Shown here: one piece after another, positions 39,276 to 49,695 of the stretch
Layout of the letters: each line of letters begins with the position of its first letter
How positions within the stretch are numbered: position 1 is the first letter of the stretch
NCBI GenBank assembly: GCA_947494305.1
Contig: CANLUL010000001.1
Location: 558,001-622,000 of the forward strand
DNA: 64,000 bases
From: an uncultured Sphingomonadaceae bacterium
GTDB lineage: Bacteria > Pseudomonadota > Alphaproteobacteria > Sphingomonadales > Sphingomonadaceae
Direction: 5' to 3'
Program-made: the position numbers and the translations under genes
The notes under the pieces: model-generated
What the model saw: the letters and a program-made list of their open reading frames with translations, nothing else
Databases searched by the model: none
What the model was told of the DNA's origin: nothing

Positions 39276-40769
39276 TTATCCAACTTGTTCCGTGAGTACG
39301 GGTTTGTCCTTTGATCCAACTTGCTCGTTGAGCAGCGACAACTGATCCGTATGACCCTTGCCATCCTGATCTGTCAGCGGTGTTGGATAGGCGCCGGTGA
39401 AACAGGCATCGCAATATTGTGGCTGGATATCTTGCCGGGTTTCTTCTCCAACCGCGCGGTAGAGACCATCGATAGAGATGAAGGCTAGGCTGTCTGCTTG
39501 AATATATTCGCACATCTGTTCAACAGACTTCATCGCAGCGAGCAGTTTTTCTCGCTCCGGTGTGTTTACGCCATAGAAGCAACTGTGCATGGTGGGCGGG
39601 CTGGCAATGCGCATATGAACTTCGGCAGCGCCGGCTTCTCGCATCATTTGTACAATCTTCAGGCTGGTTGTGCCACGGACAATCGAGTCATCCACCAGTA
39701 CGATTTTCTTACCATTGACGAGTGGTTTATTTGCATTGTGCTTTAACTTTACACCCAGATGGCGGACGCCATCGCCGGGTTGAATGAAGGTTCTGCCGAC
39801 ATAGTGAGATCGGATAATGCCCAGCTCAAAGGGCATTCCTGATTTCTCTGAATATCCCAAAGCTGCGGGCGTTCCGCTATCTGGTACCGGGATTACATAA
39901 TCAGCATCGACCGGATTTTCGATAGCGAGTTGTGCGCCAATTTCCTTGCGAACGCTATAGACAGAGTTGCCATCTACGATCGAATCAGGTCGAGAAAAAT
40001 AGACATGTTCGAAAATGCAGGGTCGCGCTTTTCCACTACCAAAAGGTCGGTGAGACCTTAGCTCACCATTGGAAACGACAATCAGCTCTCCAGGCTCGAC
40101 GCTGCGCTCATATTCTGCACCAACAAGGTCCAAGGCAACGGTCTCAGATGCGAATATATAGGCGTCACCCAATCGCCCCATCACCAGTGGCCGGATGCCA
40201 AGCGGATCACGGCAGGCAATCATGCCTTCGCTGGTCATACAGATAAGCGAATAAGCACCCTCTACCTGACGCAGCGCATCAATAAATTTATCTAGCAAAG
40301 TCCGATATTTGGACATTGCAACCAAGTGAATTATCACTTCGGTGTCGCTAGTCGACTGAAAAATAGAACCATTGCGAACCAGTTCTTCGCGCAGTCGAAG
40401 CGCGTTGGAAATATTCCCATTATGTGCCACCGCAAAACCGCCGGAAGCAAGATCCGCTTCCAAAGGTTGAATGTTGCGAAGCGTGCCAGCACCGGTCGTT
40501 GAATAGCGCACATGTCCGCAGGCATAATCGCCCTGCAGTTTGCCCATAACTTCCTGGCTATCGAAATTTCCAGCAACAGGGCCTAGTGCGCGATGGCTGT
40601 AAAGCTGACCATTGTTGCGGCAGGTTATACCAGCGGCTTCTTGCCCGCGATGTTGTAAAGCGTGGAGTCCCAAAGCGACCATTGCGGCGGCATCTTCTGC
40701 GCCCGCGACTCCAAAAACTCCGCATTCTTCTCTAAGCTTGTCGTCATCAAACGGGTGGGTGGTAATCAT
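39276..40769 (-). CDS. purF: Amidophosphoribosyltransferase
   Basis: EECGVFGV catalytic Cys, VDDSIVRGTT PRPP loop, ALQHRGQEAAGI. Confidence 0.96.
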   Translation of the reverse strand: MITTHPFDDDKLREECGVFGVAGAEDAAAMVALGLHALQHRGQEAAGITCRNNGQLYSHRALGPVAGNFDSQEVMGKLQGDYACGHVRYSTTGAGTLRNIQPLEADLASGGFAVAHNGNISNALRLREELVRNGSIFQSTSDTEVIIHLVAMSKYRTLLDKFIDALRQVEGAYSLICMTSEGMIACRDPLGIRPLVMGRLGDAYIFASETVALDLVGAEYERSVEPGELIVVSNGELRSHRPFGSGKARPCIFEHVYFSRPDSIVDGNSVYSVRKEIGAQLAIENPVDADYVIPVPDSGTPAALGYSEKSGMPFELGIIRSHYVGRTFIQPGDGVRHLGVKLKHNANKPLVNGKKIVLVDDSIVRGTTSLKIVQMMREAGAAEVHMRIASPPTMHSCFYGVNTPEREKLLAAMKSVEQMCEYIQADSLAFISIDGLYRAVGEETRQDIQPQYCDACFTGAYPTPLTDQDGKGHTDQLSLLNEQVGSKDKPVLTEQVG

Positions 40770-40942
40770 GGCTCACCTTGTTTGTGTCACTGGCAACTGA
40801 AGCTTGCCCTATAAGGTTGCATCTTCCTTTTGTCTCCCCCGATTTGTAACAAAAGTTTCATCTTCCAAAATTGTTTTGCAAACATCGCCAAACTATGCGG
40901 TTTTACCTTGCTTGAGGTGGCTTAAGCCATTTAACTGGAGTC

Positions 40943-41314
40943 ATGAAAGATACAGATATTGATCGTGAAACCGGCCCTAGTTTGAACCCAAAATACGATT
41001 CGAACGGCTTAATCTCGGCCGTTGTTACAGATGATTCGTCTGGCGAATTGCTGGTGCTTGCCTTCATGAATGCGGAGGCGTTGCAAAAGACTCTTGAAAG
41101 CGGCGATGTTCATTTCTTTTCTCGCAGCCGTCAATCGCTTTGGAAAAAGGGAGAGACGTCAGGCAATGTTTTGAAACTGACTGAAATCAGAATTGATTGT
41201 GATCAAGATGCGGTTTGGGTCAAGGCCAAGCCGGCAGGGCCAACTTGTCATACTGGAGCAAGGAGCTGTTTTTATCGGAAGATAGAAAATGGAAAATTGG
41301 TGCGGATTGAATGA
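40943..41314 (+). CDS. hisI: Phosphoribosyl-AMP cyclohydrolase
   Basis: [44 protein letters not shown]. Confidence 0.95.
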   Translation: MKDTDIDRETGPSLNPKYDSNGLISAVVTDDSSGELLVLAFMNAEALQKTLESGDVHFFSRSRQSLWKKGETSGNVLKLTEIRIDCDQDAVWVKAKPAGPTCHTGARSCFYRKIENGKLVRIE

Positions 41315-41835
41315 AAACGTTGATTTTGCCGGTTCTGATTCTGGCCCTGACAGGGTGTGAAAAAACTGCATCAGAAGACAGCGGGGAACAGGCTCCAGAG
41401 CCATCATCTTTGGAAAAAGCCGCGATTGACGCGGGCGTTATCCCGGATATGAATACCGTTACTTTGTCCGGCGCCTTCGAGCGTCAAAGCGACCTTGGCA
41501 CCGATCGATTTTGTGCGGTAGGGAATGATGAGAACGGGTATCAGGTTGGAGTAATTGCGGTTTTTGGACCTGAAAGCAAATGCGAGGGACTGGGTGAAGC
41601 GACAAGAACGGGCGAGACTGTGCGGGTTGTTTTAACCAGCGAAGAACGCTGCAGTTTTACTGCTAGTTTTGATGGCGTTGAGATAAAGCTGCCCGGCAGT
41701 TTGCCAGAGAGTTGTGATAGCTATTGCAGTCCGCGTGCTGGTTTTAACGGTGTAAGTTTTTTCTTGGTGGGTGAGGGTGACGAAGTTGCCAGATCTACCC
41801 GAGGGCGAGAGATTGAGAGTCTTTGCCCTGGCTGA
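41311..41835 (+). CDS. Hypothetical lipoprotein
   Basis: Lipobox LALTGC; cysteine-rich, ATGA overlap with hisI. Confidence 0.65.
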   Translation: MKTLILPVLILALTGCEKTASEDSGEQAPEPSSLEKAAIDAGVIPDMNTVTLSGAFERQSDLGTDRFCAVGNDENGYQVGVIAVFGPESKCEGLGEATRTGETVRVVLTSEERCSFTASFDGVEIKLPGSLPESCDSYCSPRAGFNGVSFFLVGEGDEVARSTRGREIESLCPG

Positions 41836-41837
41836 CC

Positions 41838-41866
41838 TTGACGTTTACGTTAGCGTAAGCTATGTA
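41838..41866 (+). promoter_or_regulatory. Putative promoter of the MerR gene with a dyad in the spacer
   Basis: TTGACG - 17 nt - TATGTA; spacer holds TTACG-ttag-CGTAA inverted repeat (41845-41858); -10 matches consensus only partly. Confidence 0.45.
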
Positions 41867-41873
41867 ACTGGCT

Positions 41874-42311
41874 ATGCCGCAACCAAGCAATCACGCTGAG
41901 ATTGATACGCCCGACATACAGAATCGGGAAAATTATTCGATTTCCGATTTGTCTGAAGAGTTTGGTGTTACCGCGCGCGCGCTTCGTTTTTATGAAGATG
42001 AAGGACTAATCGCACCGCATCGCAAAGGTCTCTCGCGTATCTATACGAAGCGGGATCGTGCCCGATTGGCGTGGATCGTTCGCGCCAAAAATGTCGGTTT
42101 CAGCCTGACCGAAATCCGTGAATTGATCGATCTTTATGATCTCGGTGATGGTCGGCAGACGCAAATGCAGGTTACCTTAGAGAAATGTCAGGAGAAGGTT
42201 TCGACGCTGAAAAATCAGCGCCGCGACATTGACAGTTCGATCAAGGAGTTGACCAATTTTATACAGACTGTGGAAACCGTCATGAAAGAGGGAAAGCCGC
42301 AGCAGAGTTAG
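41874..42311 (+). CDS. MerR family transcriptional regulator (LiuR-like context)
   Basis: YSISDLSEEFGVTARALRFYEDEGLIAPHRKG MerR HTH; next to acyl-CoA dehydrogenase. Confidence 0.88.
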   Translation: MPQPSNHAEIDTPDIQNRENYSISDLSEEFGVTARALRFYEDEGLIAPHRKGLSRIYTKRDRARLAWIVRAKNVGFSLTEIRELIDLYDLGDGRQTQMQVTLEKCQEKVSTLKNQRRDIDSSIKELTNFIQTVETVMKEGKPQQS

Positions 42312-42363
42312 AGGATAATGCCGACATGTTTCGGCGCTCAACCGTTAGTAGAAAGTAATTACC

Positions 42364-44166
42364 ATGCCTAGTTATACCGCCCCCGTGCGCGACACCCAGT
42401 TTATTATCAACAATGTCCTTGGCATCGAACGTTTTGCCAATCTCCCTGGATTTGAAAACGCTTCGCCCGATATGATTGATGCCATATTAAGTGAAGGAGG
42501 AAAATTTATTGAAAATGTTCTCTTTCCTCTCAACCAAGTCGGTGATGCGGAAGGATGCACCCGTCATGAGGATGGTAGTGTAACCACTCCAACCGGATTT
42601 AAAGAAGCATATCAACAATATCGTGAAGCTGGTTGGGGAACACTGGGCGCTCCCGAAGAGTTTGGCGGACAAGCCATGCCGCACATCATTTCGATGGCAT
42701 TCGAGGAATATATGGCGAGCGGTAACATGGCCTTTGCTATGTACCCTGGCCTAACGCATGGTGCGATTTCGTCGATCTTGGCAAAGGGTAGCCAGGAACA
42801 GAAAGAGAAATTCGTTCCCAAAATGGTATCGGGGGAATGGACGGGAACAATGAACCTGACTGAACCGCATTGCGGAACAGATCTAGGGCTGATCCGGACC
42901 AAGGCAGTGCCCAATAGCGACGGTACGCACGCGATTTCAGGAACGAAGATTTTCATCTCGTCTGGTGAACATGATATGGCGGAAAACATCATCCACCTCG
43001 TGCTCGCCAAGACGCCAGATGCGCCGGATAGCGTGAAAGGCATATCGTTGTTCATCGTACCCAAATTCGTAGTCAATGATGATGGTTCCTTGGGTGATCG
43101 CAATGCCGTGTCTTGCGGCTCTATCGAGCATAAAATGGGTATCCACGGCAATTCAACATGCGTCATGAACTATGACGGTGCGACCGGATATTTGGTTGGT
43201 GAAGAGAATAAAGGTCTCGCTGCAATGTTCATTATGATGAACGTCGCCCGCCTGGGCGTTGGTCAACAGGGGCTTGGCATTGCCGAAGTCGCTTATCAAA
43301 ATGCGGTTCATTATGCGAATGATCGGCGTCAGGGCCGGGCACTGACCGGACCAAAAGATTTGGACGAAAAAGCGGATACGTTGTTCGTTCATCCTGATGT
43401 GCGCCGTATGCTGCTGGATGGCAAAGCCTTTACCGAGGGCATGCGGGCGCTTTGCCTATGGGCTGCTTTGCAGGCCGATTTGGTGAACAAAGCGCAAACC
43501 GAAGAAGAGCGGGAAATCGCCGATGATTTACTGTCGCTTTTGACACCGGTTATCAAAGGCTATGGGACCGACAAAGGTTATGAAGTCGCAACCAATGCAC
43601 AGCAGGTCTATGGCGGTCACGGCTACATCGGTGAATGGGGCATGGAGCAATATGTCCGCGATGCGCGTATTGCGATGATCTATGAAGGCACAAACGGTAT
43701 TCAGGCGATGGACCTTGTGGGTCGCAAATTGGCGCAAAATGGCGGTCGTGCAGTTCAAGCTCTCTTCAAGGTCGTCGATGACGAGTGCGCATCTGCAAAG
43801 GAAAATGAAAAGCTCGCTGATTTTGCAACCCGGCTAGAAAAAACCAACGGTGAACTCAAAGCAGCAACCATGTGGTTTATGCAAAATGGCATGGCCAATC
43901 CCGACAATGTCGGTGCAGGCGCGCATCACTATATGCATATCATGGGTATTGTTGCGCTTGGTCTGCAGTGGTTGCGGATGGCGGAAGCTGCTCAGACAGC
44001 TTTAGACGCCGGGGCTGACAATGCTTCATTTTACGAAGCGAAGCTCGTTACAGCACGTTATTTTTCGGAACGTTTTATGCCGGATGCCGGATCTTTACGC
44101 CGTAAAATTGAAGCGGGAAGCGAAGCAGTTATGGAGTTGGATCCAAAAATGTTCGCCGCCGCTTGA
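42364..44166 (+). CDS. Acyl-CoA dehydrogenase with C-terminal extension
   Basis: [51 protein letters not shown]. Confidence 0.93.
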   Translation: MPSYTAPVRDTQFIINNVLGIERFANLPGFENASPDMIDAILSEGGKFIENVLFPLNQVGDAEGCTRHEDGSVTTPTGFKEAYQQYREAGWGTLGAPEEFGGQAMPHIISMAFEEYMASGNMAFAMYPGLTHGAISSILAKGSQEQKEKFVPKMVSGEWTGTMNLTEPHCGTDLGLIRTKAVPNSDGTHAISGTKIFISSGEHDMAENIIHLVLAKTPDAPDSVKGISLFIVPKFVVNDDGSLGDRNAVSCGSIEHKMGIHGNSTCVMNYDGATGYLVGEENKGLAAMFIMMNVARLGVGQQGLGIAEVAYQNAVHYANDRRQGRALTGPKDLDEKADTLFVHPDVRRMLLDGKAFTEGMRALCLWAALQADLVNKAQTEEEREIADDLLSLLTPVIKGYGTDKGYEVATNAQQVYGGHGYIGEWGMEQYVRDARIAMIYEGTNGIQAMDLVGRKLAQNGGRAVQALFKVVDDECASAKENEKLADFATRLEKTNGELKAATMWFMQNGMANPDNVGAGAHHYMHIMGIVALGLQWLRMAEAAQTALDAGADNASFYEAKLVTARYFSERFMPDAGSLRRKIEAGSEAVMELDPKMFAAA

Positions 44167-44191
44167 TCGAGGCATAATTTATACAAATCGT

Positions 44192-44225
44192 ACCGGCTGC
44201 CGATTTTTGGAGATCGACAGCCGGT
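44192..44225 (+). other. Strong stem-loop 3' of acyl-CoA dehydrogenase gene, no U-tract
   Basis: ACCGGCTG-c-CGAT-ttttggag-ATCG-a-CAGCCGGT (8 + 4 bp, one mismatch). Confidence 0.6.
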
Positions 44226-44365
44226 TGATCATTTGCGATAAAGTGACGGAACTCCAAAGTTTGCCGCCTTTTTTGCTCAATACACCGCCAACTTGTGGAC
44301 TTGAATATGCTTGGGCGGCATTGCCGTTTTCGACAGGGGAATCATCTGCATAAGGAGTATATGCA

Positions 44366-44650
44366 ATGCATTCCAAACCAGCCCCAAAACGTCTTCGCAG
44401 GATGACGCCTTATCTTATCACCGCGGGCGTGGGACTATCCGTTGCGACTGCATCAGTCGCTTCACCAGACGAAGAACAATCCAAGGAAGCCATGGAATCC
44501 GAAATTCCGGCGCCGACTATTGATACAAACGGCGATGGCACACCTGATGCCTGGGATCGCAGTGGTGATGGTAAACCGGATGCCTGGGATACCAATGGTG
44601 ACGGTCGTCCAGATTTACTCGATGACAATGGAGACGGACAGCCGGACTGA
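44366..44650 (+). CDS. Small exported protein with TSP3/EF-hand-like Ca-binding repeats
   Basis: RBS AAGGAG, signal-like TM, four DxNGDGxPDxx 11-residue units at C-terminus, own terminator. Confidence 0.75.
   Translation: MHSKPAPKRLRRMTPYLITAGVGLSVATASVASPDEEQSKEAMESEIPAPTIDTNGDGTPDAWDRSGDGKPDAWDTNGDGRPDLLDDNGDGQPD
44522..44647 (+). repeat. 33-bp coding tandem repeat (3 full + 1 truncated unit)
   Basis: DTNGDGTPDAW / DRSGDGKPDAW / DTNGDGRPDLL / DDNGDGQPD in register. Confidence 0.85.
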
Positions 44651-44665
44651 AGACACCTGACATAT

Positions 44666-44701
44666 GGCGCCGGGTTGCGTTAGTGACTCGGCGTCTTTTT
44701 T
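44666..44701 (+). terminator. Rho-independent terminator of the Ca-repeat gene
   Basis: 10-bp stem GGCGCCGGGT / ACTCGGCGTC (two G-U pairs), 10-nt loop, then TTTTTT. Confidence 0.82.
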
Positions 44702-45417
44702 GGTTCAAACATTTCGTCGAACATGCTGATCATAGCGGCCTTGCTCTGCCGATCCGCCGACGCATTGTAACTCACAGCATCCATAGTTTTCTGACTATTG
44801 GTCGGGTCTGTAAACCCATGTACCACACCAGAATAAATGTGCATGTGGCAATCGACCCCGGCAACATCCATTTCTTCGAGAAAAGTGCGCACTTGTTTCG
44901 GCGGAACCAATGGGTCCGCACGCCCATGGCATACCAAGAGCCGAGCTTTTACTTTCCCTCGTTTTGCAGGAAGCGGCGTAGCGAGAAGGCCATGAAAGCT
45001 AACAACTAGAGCCAGATCCTCACCGCTCCGAGCCATTTCCAAAACAGCTTCCCCGCCCATGCAATAGCCAATCGCTGCAAGTCGTCTATTCGCCAATCCA
45101 GAACGAGAACGGAGTTCATCCAAAGCAACGCGAAAACGTTCCCGGTAGTAGCTGACATCACTACGCAGTTCATCGGCTAGTCTTCTAGCCTTCTTCATGT
45201 CGGTGATAAAACCCTGACCATAAATGTCGCAAACCATGGCGGAATAGCCCTGCGAAGCCAACCAGCGAGCGCGCTCATACATGATGTCTGTCGGCCCTGC
45301 GATGGTTGGGACGATAAGAATACCCGCGCGAGGGTATCGGCTTGGCTGGGCCATGTACCCCGCCAATTCAATATCACCATGATGATAGGTGAACGTGTTT
45401 ACTTCGATTGAACTCAT
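44680..45417 (-). CDS. Dienelactone hydrolase family protein
   Basis: [15 protein letters not shown] nucleophile motif (GYCMGG), DLH fold pattern. Confidence 0.88.
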   Translation of the reverse strand: MSSIEVNTFTYHHGDIELAGYMAQPSRYPRAGILIVPTIAGPTDIMYERARWLASQGYSAMVCDIYGQGFITDMKKARRLADELRSDVSYYRERFRVALDELRSRSGLANRRLAAIGYCMGGEAVLEMARSGEDLALVVSFHGLLATPLPAKRGKVKARLLVCHGRADPLVPPKQVRTFLEEMDVAGVDCHMHIYSGVVHGFTDPTNSQKTMDAVSYNASADRQSKAAMISMFDEMFEPKKTPSH

Positions 45418-46334
45418 TCGTTAGGTAGAAACTCTGGAACAGATAGATAGCGTTCGCCGGTATCATAGTTGAATCCAAGTATTCTTGCACCTTCGCCAAG
45501 TTCGGGGAGTTTTTGCGCGATCGCAGCCAAAGTTGCGCCGGAGCTAATTCCCACAAGCATGCCTTCCTCTTTAGCAGAGCGCAATGCCATGGCTTTGGCA
45601 TCGGCTGGGGCGACTTGTATCGCACCATCAATGGATTGCGTGTGCAGATTGTCGGGAATGAAACCGGCACCAATACCTTGAATTGGATGCGGTCCGGGTT
45701 GTCCGCCGCTGATCACAGGAGAGTCTGTTGGCTCGACTGCATAAACTTTCAGGCCGGGCCAATGTTCTTTTAGCGCTTCCGCAACACCAGTAATATGTCC
45801 GCCCGTACCAACGCCGGTGATAATGGCATCTATTGGATCATCCTTAAAATCAGCCAATATTTCTTGAGCAGTGGTGCGCTTGTGCACCTCAAAATTAGCG
45901 GGATTTTCAAATTGACCCGGCATCCAAGAGCCAGGTTTAGAAGCAACCAACTCCTGTGCGCGTTCAATGGCGCCCTTCATACCTTTTTCCTTGGGAGTGA
46001 GGTCAAAGGAGGCACCATAGGCGAGCATGAGACGCCTGCGTTCTAGCGACATGGATTCAGGCATCACTAACACCAGTTTATAGCCCTTAACCGCTGCAAC
46101 CATCGCGAGACCCACACCCGTGTTGCCAGAAGTTGGTTCAATGATTGTTCCGCCTGGTTGAAGCGCGCCGCTTTTTTCAGCATCTTCAATCATCGCAAGA
46201 CCGATGCGGTCCTTGATCGATCCGCCTGGATTAGAACGCTCGGACTTAATCCAGACATTGGCATCACCGAACAGGCGTTGAACCTTGATATGTGGCGTGT
46301 TTCCGATGGTTTCTAGAATGCTGTTGGCGATCAT
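45414..46334 (-). CDS. cysK: Cysteine synthase A
   Basis: [49 protein letters not shown]. Confidence 0.93.
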   Translation of the reverse strand: MIANSILETIGNTPHIKVQRLFGDANVWIKSERSNPGGSIKDRIGLAMIEDAEKSGALQPGGTIIEPTSGNTGVGLAMVAAVKGYKLVLVMPESMSLERRRLMLAYGASFDLTPKEKGMKGAIERAQELVASKPGSWMPGQFENPANFEVHKRTTAQEILADFKDDPIDAIITGVGTGGHITGVAEALKEHWPGLKVYAVEPTDSPVISGGQPGPHPIQGIGAGFIPDNLHTQSIDGAIQVAPADAKAMALRSAKEEGMLVGISSGATLAAIAQKLPELGEGARILGFNYDTGERYLSVPEFLPNE

Positions 46335-46350
46335 TTTCTGCTCCTAAAAT

Positions 46351-47667
46351 TCATGTTTTAGCTGTTTTGGTTTCTTCTTTTTCAAGATCATCGGGCGGAT
46401 CAAATGTTTTTGCTGCACCCAATTGGGGGAAAAGACGAGACCAAAATCCTGTCACTGCTATAGCACCAACACCGCCAGCTACAATGGCTGCAATTGGTCC
46501 AAATAAAACAGCCAAGCCACCGGACAAGGCATCGCCAAGTTCATTGGATGCGCTAATGGTCATTTGACTGACCGCATTAACGCGGCCGCGTTTCGCATCT
46601 GGAGTGTGTAGTTGGATTAGCGAACTGCGCACATACACGCCAAACATATCAGCCGCACCACATATTGCGAGGCACAACATGGAGAGGGGCAAAGACTCGC
46701 TCAATCCGAAACCAATGGTTGCGAGGCCAAATACCGCCATTGCAACGAGCATGCTGTTTCCGACATTTTTCGACAAAGGCGCGAAGGAGAATATCCCGGC
46801 AACAATTACTGCGCCAACGGCCGGTGATGCTGCGAGCAGCGACAATCCGATTTCACCCGCATTCAAAATATCTTTGGCAAAAACAGGGATCATTGCCGTA
46901 GCGCCGGCAAGGAACATAACCAGCAAATCCAATGTTATGGCACCCAGAACCAGTTTGTTTGTCCAGACATAGGACATGCCATCCATAACCTGCTTGATCG
47001 GACCTTTGGTTTTGTCCATCACGACGCGAGCTACTGGCCCGATACGGAACATCGAAATCGTGGCAAGGGTGTAAAGTGCGGCACAAAGGAAGTAGGGTAA
47101 CGCGGGAGCAATTTTGTATAGTGGTCCCGCCATGCCGGGGCCGGCAATGACGCCGACTTGCCATGCTATTGTAGACAGAGCGATGGCTCTTGGAAGCGAA
47201 GCTTTTGGTACTAGATTGGGCGCCAGTGCAGTCATGGCGGGTCCCAGGAACGCGCGGCAAATCCCTAGCAGCACCGCTATGAAGTATATCCAGGATAGAC
47301 TTATCTGTTCGCCAATTGTTAGGAAGCCCAGAAGCAAGGCAATGCCGGCTTGTGAGGCGAGGACCGCGCGCGAAATCCAGCGGCGGTCAAGGCGGTCCGC
47401 AACCCATCCAACCAGCGGCGTTAAAATGAACAAAGGAACAAACTGTAGTAAACCCAACAGGCCCAAAATGCCCGCTGATGCCTCAATACTCATATCTTCC
47501 CGGGCTAGGTTGTAAGCCTGCCAGCCGATTATCAACATCATTGCATAGAGCGCAAACATCGACATGAGGCGCGCGAACCAGAGGTACCGAAAATTGGCAA
47601 TCGAGAAAGGATGAGGCGCGGATTGATTCACTATCAAACTGCTAGCGATAACAGCGGCTTGCCGCAA
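46351..47667 (-). CDS. MFS transporter
   Basis: 12-TM-type protein, GWVADRLDRRW loop motif. Confidence 0.87.
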   Translation of the reverse strand: MRQAAVIASSLIVNQSAPHPFSIANFRYLWFARLMSMFALYAMMLIIGWQAYNLAREDMSIEASAGILGLLGLLQFVPLFILTPLVGWVADRLDRRWISRAVLASQAGIALLLGFLTIGEQISLSWIYFIAVLLGICRAFLGPAMTALAPNLVPKASLPRAIALSTIAWQVGVIAGPGMAGPLYKIAPALPYFLCAALYTLATISMFRIGPVARVVMDKTKGPIKQVMDGMSYVWTNKLVLGAITLDLLVMFLAGATAMIPVFAKDILNAGEIGLSLLAASPAVGAVIVAGIFSFAPLSKNVGNSMLVAMAVFGLATIGFGLSESLPLSMLCLAICGAADMFGVYVRSSLIQLHTPDAKRGRVNAVSQMTISASNELGDALSGGLAVLFGPIAAIVAGGVGAIAVTGFWSRLFPQLGAAKTFDPPDDLEKEETKTAKT

Positions 47668-47839
47668 TCATCACGTTGATCCAGAATGGAAATACTGTGA
47701 GAACATAGACCGAGAAATCGTCATTAACGTTGCTTTTTAATTTCTTGAAAATTGTCGTCTCGTCACGATACAGCGTCAAAGAAACCCTGGAATTCTGCCA
47801 AAAGATACGTATTCCCACTCTCGTTAACGGGAGTCACCT

Positions 47840-48547
47840 ATGTCTGATCAAACAGATACGAAATTCAGCAAGCGCATATTCTGGTTCGGCTTTGTCGTTG
47901 TAGCGATCTTGGTCGCCGTAGCGATTGTTCGAGTTGACGCTCTGCATGCTTCGATCGGAGACTCGAAAGCCGAGGTGGATAGTGCCCCTCTTGCTCAGGT
48001 TGAACCCCAAGCAATTAAAACTGAAAATGAAGAAGAGAAGAAGCCGTTGCTGGAAAATGCGGGGTTGATGGAAGACACCGCAGAACCAAAGCTTTTGGAA
48101 GATCAGTTCGCCGTGAAACGTATTCTCGAATTTGACGAACCGTTTGTACATGGTTTTTGGATTTGGGACGATGATGGGGTGCCAGAAGGTGAAATCATAA
48201 TAACTGTGGATTTGAAAGCCGAATCCATGTCGGTCTTTCGCGATGGATATGAAATTGGCGCCACGGTGATTTCCTTTGGCGATGCGCTCAAGCCGACACC
48301 GACCGGAGTTTTTCCAATCACTCAAAAGAGCAAAGATCATGTTTCTAACATATATGGTACGCCAATGCCCTATATGCTGAGGATGACCAATGATGGCATA
48401 TCCATTCACGGCTCCAATGTCCGATGGGGTTGGGGAACACGCGGCTGCATCGGCGTTCCGACGGAATTTGCAGCAAAATTGTTTGCGCAAGTCAAGCTGG
48501 GTGACCGGGTGATTGTGACCGATGGAAAAATGCTCCAAGTCAGCTGA
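47840..48547 (+). CDS. L,D-transpeptidase (YkuD domain), membrane-anchored
   Basis: N-terminal TM, PTGVFPIT, SIHGSNVRWGWGTRGCIGVPTEFAAKLF. Confidence 0.85.
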   Translation: MSDQTDTKFSKRIFWFGFVVVAILVAVAIVRVDALHASIGDSKAEVDSAPLAQVEPQAIKTENEEEKKPLLENAGLMEDTAEPKLLEDQFAVKRILEFDEPFVHGFWIWDDDGVPEGEIIITVDLKAESMSVFRDGYEIGATVISFGDALKPTPTGVFPITQKSKDHVSNIYGTPMPYMLRMTNDGISIHGSNVRWGWGTRGCIGVPTEFAAKLFAQVKLGDRVIVTDGKMLQVS

Positions 48548-48549
48548 AT

Positions 48550-49590
48550 TCAAATTTCAACTGGTTTTTGATATTGGTTGATAGATTCAAATATGGTGGT
48601 CAGTGCTGCTTGCTCTTGCTCTGATATTTCAGGGCGCCAAATTTCGAACAAAAGAATGACACGCCGTTCTTGGCTCCGATTCCAGGCTTCATGTTCAAAG
48701 CTATCATCGAAAATCAAAGTCTCACCGTCTTTCCATGGACGTGTTTCACTTCCGACACGTAACGCGCAATCTGACGGCAGCATCAAAGGAATGTGGCAGA
48801 TCAACCTTGTATTGAGCAGTCCGAAATGTGGCGCAATATGTGTGCCCGGTTCCAAAACCGAATAAAGCGCCATTGGAGATCGTTCTTTAATTTGTGGGAT
48901 TGGTGCTCTTTCTAGTGCAGCAACCGTCCTGGGGCATTTAGCCAAGTGATCAGATTGCGGTTCTCCGCTTCTCCAAAAATAATACGCACCCCAATCAGAA
49001 CTGTCGAGAAGCGGGTTATTGGGTTGCGGTCGGCTGGGATCGGATTCCACATAAGGATTAAACTTGTTGGTATCAGCAATAACACTCTGCAACTCATTGC
49101 GCATATCTGGAATGGCTGCTTCTATTTCCGCTAGCCAGGGAAATTCGTGTCGTTCATAAAACTCCCGTTGCGGCATACCGGGATAATAAAACATCGAAGG
49201 ATTCTGATAATAAATTTCCCTGCGTCCCATAAGTAGATCCAGAGCTTGGCGAATGGGAAGGGGCGTTTCTTTTCCGCTGACGCCAGCTTGATCAAGTTGC
49301 AGCAGCAGATAGGATTCGAAACGCCCCTGAGCGCTCGCTAGGAATTCCTGCGCCTGCTGCAATTTTGGTCTCAGATTATCTGCAAAGCTAGTACCGGCAT
49401 TGACCATGTTAAGTGCTGCCTTATAGAAAGCATTGGCTGCTCGATCGTCACCTTGATCAGCTTTGATTTCCGCCATCCCCAACAATGCTGCGAGGTTGCG
49501 TTTATCTTGTGACAGTGTTCTCTGAAATTCGATCTCTTGGTCAGAGGGAGTCGTCTCGTTTTCGATAGCTGTGGCTTCCTTTTTATTCAT
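48550..49590 (-). CDS. Aspartyl/asparaginyl beta-hydroxylase domain protein with TPR-like N-terminus
   Basis: HIAPHFGLLNTRLICHIPL...W.DGETLIFDDSFEHEAWN iron-binding pattern. Confidence 0.85.
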   Translation of the reverse strand: MNKKEATAIENETTPSDQEIEFQRTLSQDKRNLAALLGMAEIKADQGDDRAANAFYKAALNMVNAGTSFADNLRPKLQQAQEFLASAQGRFESYLLLQLDQAGVSGKETPLPIRQALDLLMGRREIYYQNPSMFYYPGMPQREFYERHEFPWLAEIEAAIPDMRNELQSVIADTNKFNPYVESDPSRPQPNNPLLDSSDWGAYYFWRSGEPQSDHLAKCPRTVAALERAPIPQIKERSPMALYSVLEPGTHIAPHFGLLNTRLICHIPLMLPSDCALRVGSETRPWKDGETLIFDDSFEHEAWNRSQERRVILLFEIWRPEISEQEQAALTTIFESINQYQKPVEI

Positions 49591-49695
49591 CTAATGAGCC
49601 TTTTACTGGGCACATCCAAATTTACCATATCGTTTCAAGCAATAATTCTGTGATATCTATACGCAAGCTGTGAGACACGAGAAAGGGATTCAAAG

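Noticed and set aside
44249-44272. GGAAC at 44246-44250 as an EcfG general-stress promoter for the Ca-repeat gene
   Set aside because: No GTT at the expected 16-17 nt spacing
47834-48553. 239-aa antisense ORF covering the whole L,D-transpeptidase gene
   Set aside because: Opposite strand carries a clear YkuD protein; the antisense product has no recognisable motif or RBS and is probably a codon-usage by-product
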